From: Acidimicrobiia bacterium | GTDB lineage: Bacteria > Actinomycetota > Acidimicrobiia > Acidimicrobiales > JACDCH01 | Direction of reading: 5' to 3' | Assembly: GCA_013694495.1 (NCBI GenBank) | Contig: JACDCH010000426.1 | Location: forward strand, 1 to 5,971 | DNA: 5,971 nt | Shown here: positions 4,938-5,971 of the stretch, piece after piece | Position numbering within the stretch: position 1 is the first letter of the stretch | Layout: every line of letters begins with the position of its first letter | Translations under genes and position numbers: made by a program | The notes under the pieces: model-generated | The model's database searches: none | The model's input: the letters and a program-made list of their open reading frames with translations, nothing else | Told to the model about the DNA's origin: nothing

Positions 4938-5019
4938 TGGGCCCGGAAGGATTTGAACCTCCGTAGGCAATGCCGACTGGTTTACAGCCAGTTCCCTTTG
5001 GCCACTCGGGCACGGACCC
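4938..5019 (-). tRNA. tRNA-Tyr(GTA)
   Basis: An 82-nt class II tRNA. The 7-bp acceptor stem is GGGTCCG (5019-5013) with CGGGCCC (4945-4939), including one G-T pair, followed by discriminator A at 4938. The D-arm is CCC/GGG. The anticodon stem ACTGG/CCAGT encloses loop CTGTAAA with anticodon GTA (4985-4983). A 13-nt variable arm has a GGC/GCC stem. The T arm GGAGG/CCTTC carries loop TTCAAAT. The 3' CCA is not encoded (CG follows), so it must be added by a nucleotidyltransferase. It charges tyrosine for UAU and UAC codons. Apparent proteins overlapping this region are translations of the tRNA and are not genes. Confidence 0.97.
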
Positions 5020-5035
5020 TTGGTTGGAGCCGACG

Positions 5036-5041
5036 AGCATA
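5036..5041 (-). promoter_or_regulatory. -10 element TATGCT for tRNA-Tyr
   Basis: TATGCT on minus lies 16 nt before the mature tRNA 5' end, a usual distance for a short 5' leader removed by RNase P. Repeat copy B ends immediately upstream at 5042, so any -35 contacts would fall inside the repeat. No clear TTGACA-like hexamer is found at 16-18 bp spacing. Confidence 0.45.
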
Positions 5042-5180
5042 CTGAGTACTTCGCCGTCACTCGCTTCGCTCCGTTCCGGCGAGTTTCGTCGTCCTCGCGC
5101 CGCTCGGTCGTTGCGGTCCTCGGCCGACTTCGTCGCCCTGCGGCCGATGCCGGGGGGCACCGCCCCCAGACCCCCAGCGC
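5042..5180 (-). repeat. Interspersed repeat copy B (139 bp, inverted relative to copy A)
   Basis: Read on minus from 5180 to 5042, this matches copy A over its full 139 bp without gaps, about 93% by hand count. Differences cluster in the middle (the ACGACGA versus CTACCC segment). It keeps the left hairpin (GGGGGC/GCCCCC, slightly imperfect at its base), the two GTCGGCCG-like motifs, and the ACTCGC/GCGAGT stem (5059-5064 with 5079-5084). It has a single copy of the 62-bp part. Weak similarity to A runs on to about 5195. Between it and yajQ (5196-5275) I see no further feature. Confidence 0.8.
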
Positions 5181-5275
5181 CTCCGGCAGACGACGGGCGC
5201 GTCGCGACGCGGTTGCTCCGCCGCAGGTCCGCGCCGGTCCCGGGCCGGCAGACGTTCGGACGGTGCGGTCCTGGT

Positions 5276-5281
5276 TACTGT
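5276..5281 (+). promoter_or_regulatory. -10 element TACTGT for yajQ
   Basis: TACTGT fits TANNNT and ends 6 nt before the ATG at 5288, again predicting a leaderless transcript. No Shine-Dalgarno sequence is present and no convincing -35 was found. Confidence 0.5.
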
Positions 5282-5287
5282 CACGCG

Positions 5288-5776
5288 ATGCCCAGCTTCG
5301 ATGTCGTCTCCGAAGTCGACATGCAGGAAGTCCGGAACGCGGTCGATCAGGCCCAACGCGAGCTCGCCACCCGCTTCGACTTCAAAGGCACCGGCGCGTC
5401 GATCGAGCTCGCCGAGGACGCCCTGACGATGGCTGCACCCACCGAGGACCGCCTCGCCGCCCTGCGCCAGGTGCTCGAGGAGAAGCTCGTCCGCCGCGAC
5501 GTGTCGATGAAAGCGGTCGACTACCAGAAGGTCGAGGAGGCCTCCGGTGGCACCGTCCGACAGCGGGCGCTGATCGTGGCCGGCATCACGTCCGACAAGG
5601 CCCGCGAGGTCAACAAGGCCATCAAGGAGCTCGGGCTCAAGGGCGTCCAGTCCCAGACCCAGGGCGAACAGGTGCGGGTGACGGCCAAGAAGCGCGACGA
5701 CCTCCAGGCGGTGATCCAGGGCCTCAAGGAGAAGGACCTCGGGATCCCGCTGCAGTTCACCAACCGCAGGGACTGA
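5288..5776 (+). CDS. yajQ: YajQ family cyclic-di-GMP-binding / nucleotide-binding protein (162 aa)
   Basis: Matches the YajQ (DUF520) family over its whole length: start MPSFDVVSEVDMQEVRNAVDQ, then RFDFKGTGASIEL (29-41), MKAVDYQKVEEASGGTVRQ (74-92), GITSDKAREVNKAIKELGLKGVQSQTQGEQVRVTAKKRDDLQ (99-140), and the end LGIPLQFTNRRD. Family members are small cytosolic proteins with two RRM-like ferredoxin folds. They bind nucleotides; some bind cyclic di-GMP and act as effectors with transcription factors, though roles vary and are unknown in actinobacteria. The 160-aa length is typical. The same frame stays open upstream to about 4970, through the repeat and tRNA, but the family's N-terminus and the -10 hexamer both place the start at ATG 5288. 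It converges with the gene ending at 5789, leaving 12 bp between stops. Confidence 0.96.
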   Translation: MPSFDVVSEVDMQEVRNAVDQAQRELATRFDFKGTGASIELAEDALTMAAPTEDRLAALRQVLEEKLVRRDVSMKAVDYQKVEEASGGTVRQRALIVAGITSDKAREVNKAIKELGLKGVQSQTQGEQVRVTAKKRDDLQAVIQGLKEKDLGIPLQFTNRRD

Positions 5777-5788
5777 CGCGCGCCCGGC

Positions 5789-5971
5789 TTAGGGAGTGGC
5801 CAGCTCCACGGCGGCGGTGGAGCCGGCGCGGCGGGCCTCGGAGGCCTGGCGCAGCGCGGGGTTCAGGAGCGGGCCGAGGATGCGGCGGGCCTCGTCGACC
5901 GAGCGCGACCACGCCAGGTCGACGGCGCGCTGGTCGGCGGCCCGGCGGTCCCAGTCGACGGTCTCGTTGAC
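5789..5971 (-). CDS. C-terminal end of an unidentified protein (partial, 60 codons seen)
   Basis: An open minus-strand frame enters from the right edge and ends with TAA at 5789-5791. The visible segment reads VNETVDWDRRAADQRAVDLAW, then a helical Arg/Ala-rich tail containing SVDEARRILGPLLNPALRQASE and ending AVELATP. Codon third positions are strongly G/C, as in the neighbouring genes, supporting real coding. No family is recognised from this tail. It lies tail to tail with yajQ with a 12-bp gap and no obvious terminator. Confidence 0.65.
   Translation of the reverse strand, partial: VNETVDWDRRAADQRAVDLAWSRSVDEARRILGPLLNPALRQASEARRAGSTAAVELATP

Noticed and set aside
4767..5045. Plus-strand 92-codon frame over the end of tetR and the tRNA
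   Set aside because: Antisense reading of the tRNA and hairpin; no family features.
4897..5160. Minus-strand small protein with EWPKGTGCKPVG-type sequence
   Set aside because: It is a translation of tRNA-Tyr and the adjacent repeat, a common false gene call.
4938..5180. tRNA-anchored integrated element
   Set aside because: No integrase, no duplicated tRNA 3' end and no cargo in the window; only the repeat lies next to the tRNA.
5020..5970. 316-codon plus-strand frame across yajQ
   Set aside because: Out-of-frame Arg/Pro/Gly-rich reading of the clear yajQ gene.

Overview
This is a very GC-rich (about 70% by eye) chromosomal stretch from an actinobacterium. The best guess is class Acidimicrobiia (Iamia/Ilumatobacter-like). 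Supporting signs are the GC-rich codon use, several genes with a TANNNT -10 hexamer only 6-8 nt before the start codon (leaderless transcripts), a deazaflavin (F420)-type split-barrel oxidoreductase, and two NTF2/SnoaL-fold proteins. The taxonomic call is inference; no marker gene in the window settles it.

Layout. Positions 1-588 (minus) hold the N-terminus of a secreted coiled-coil protein of the kind that precedes peptidoglycan hydrolase domains. It is cut by the left edge. A divergent intergenic region (589-742) carries a GTMAC direct repeat and a hairpin. Positions 743-1602 (plus) hold two overlapping NTF2-like genes. A 165-bp element (1599-1763) with perfect 16-bp terminal inverted repeats fills the convergent junction. 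Positions 1767-2621 (minus) are a classical SDR oxidoreductase. Just upstream of it, also on minus, is an uncharacterised 243-aa protein (2641-3372). Back to back with that is a DUF385/Ddn-type F420-dependent reductase (3378-3797, plus), and the two 5' ends almost touch.

Positions 3798-4167 are non-coding and hold copy A of a 139-bp interspersed repeat, enlarged by a 62-bp tandem duplication. A TetR-family regulator follows (4168-4872, plus), then a strong hairpin and tRNA-Tyr(GTA) on minus (4938-5019). Copy B of the repeat, inverted, follows (5042-5180). The window ends with yajQ (5288-5776, plus) and the C-terminal 60 codons of an unidentified minus-strand protein.

How it fits together. 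The window looks like ordinary chromosomal genes in small transcription units, not an island with cargo. The SDR, the F420-type reductase and the NTF2-like pair are consistent with small-molecule redox chemistry, but no pathway can be named. The most unusual material is non-coding: two different repeat families in gene junctions, one of which brackets tetR plus tRNA-Tyr as inverted copies, and a symmetric divergent start region near 3383. I see no clear new defence or mobile system.
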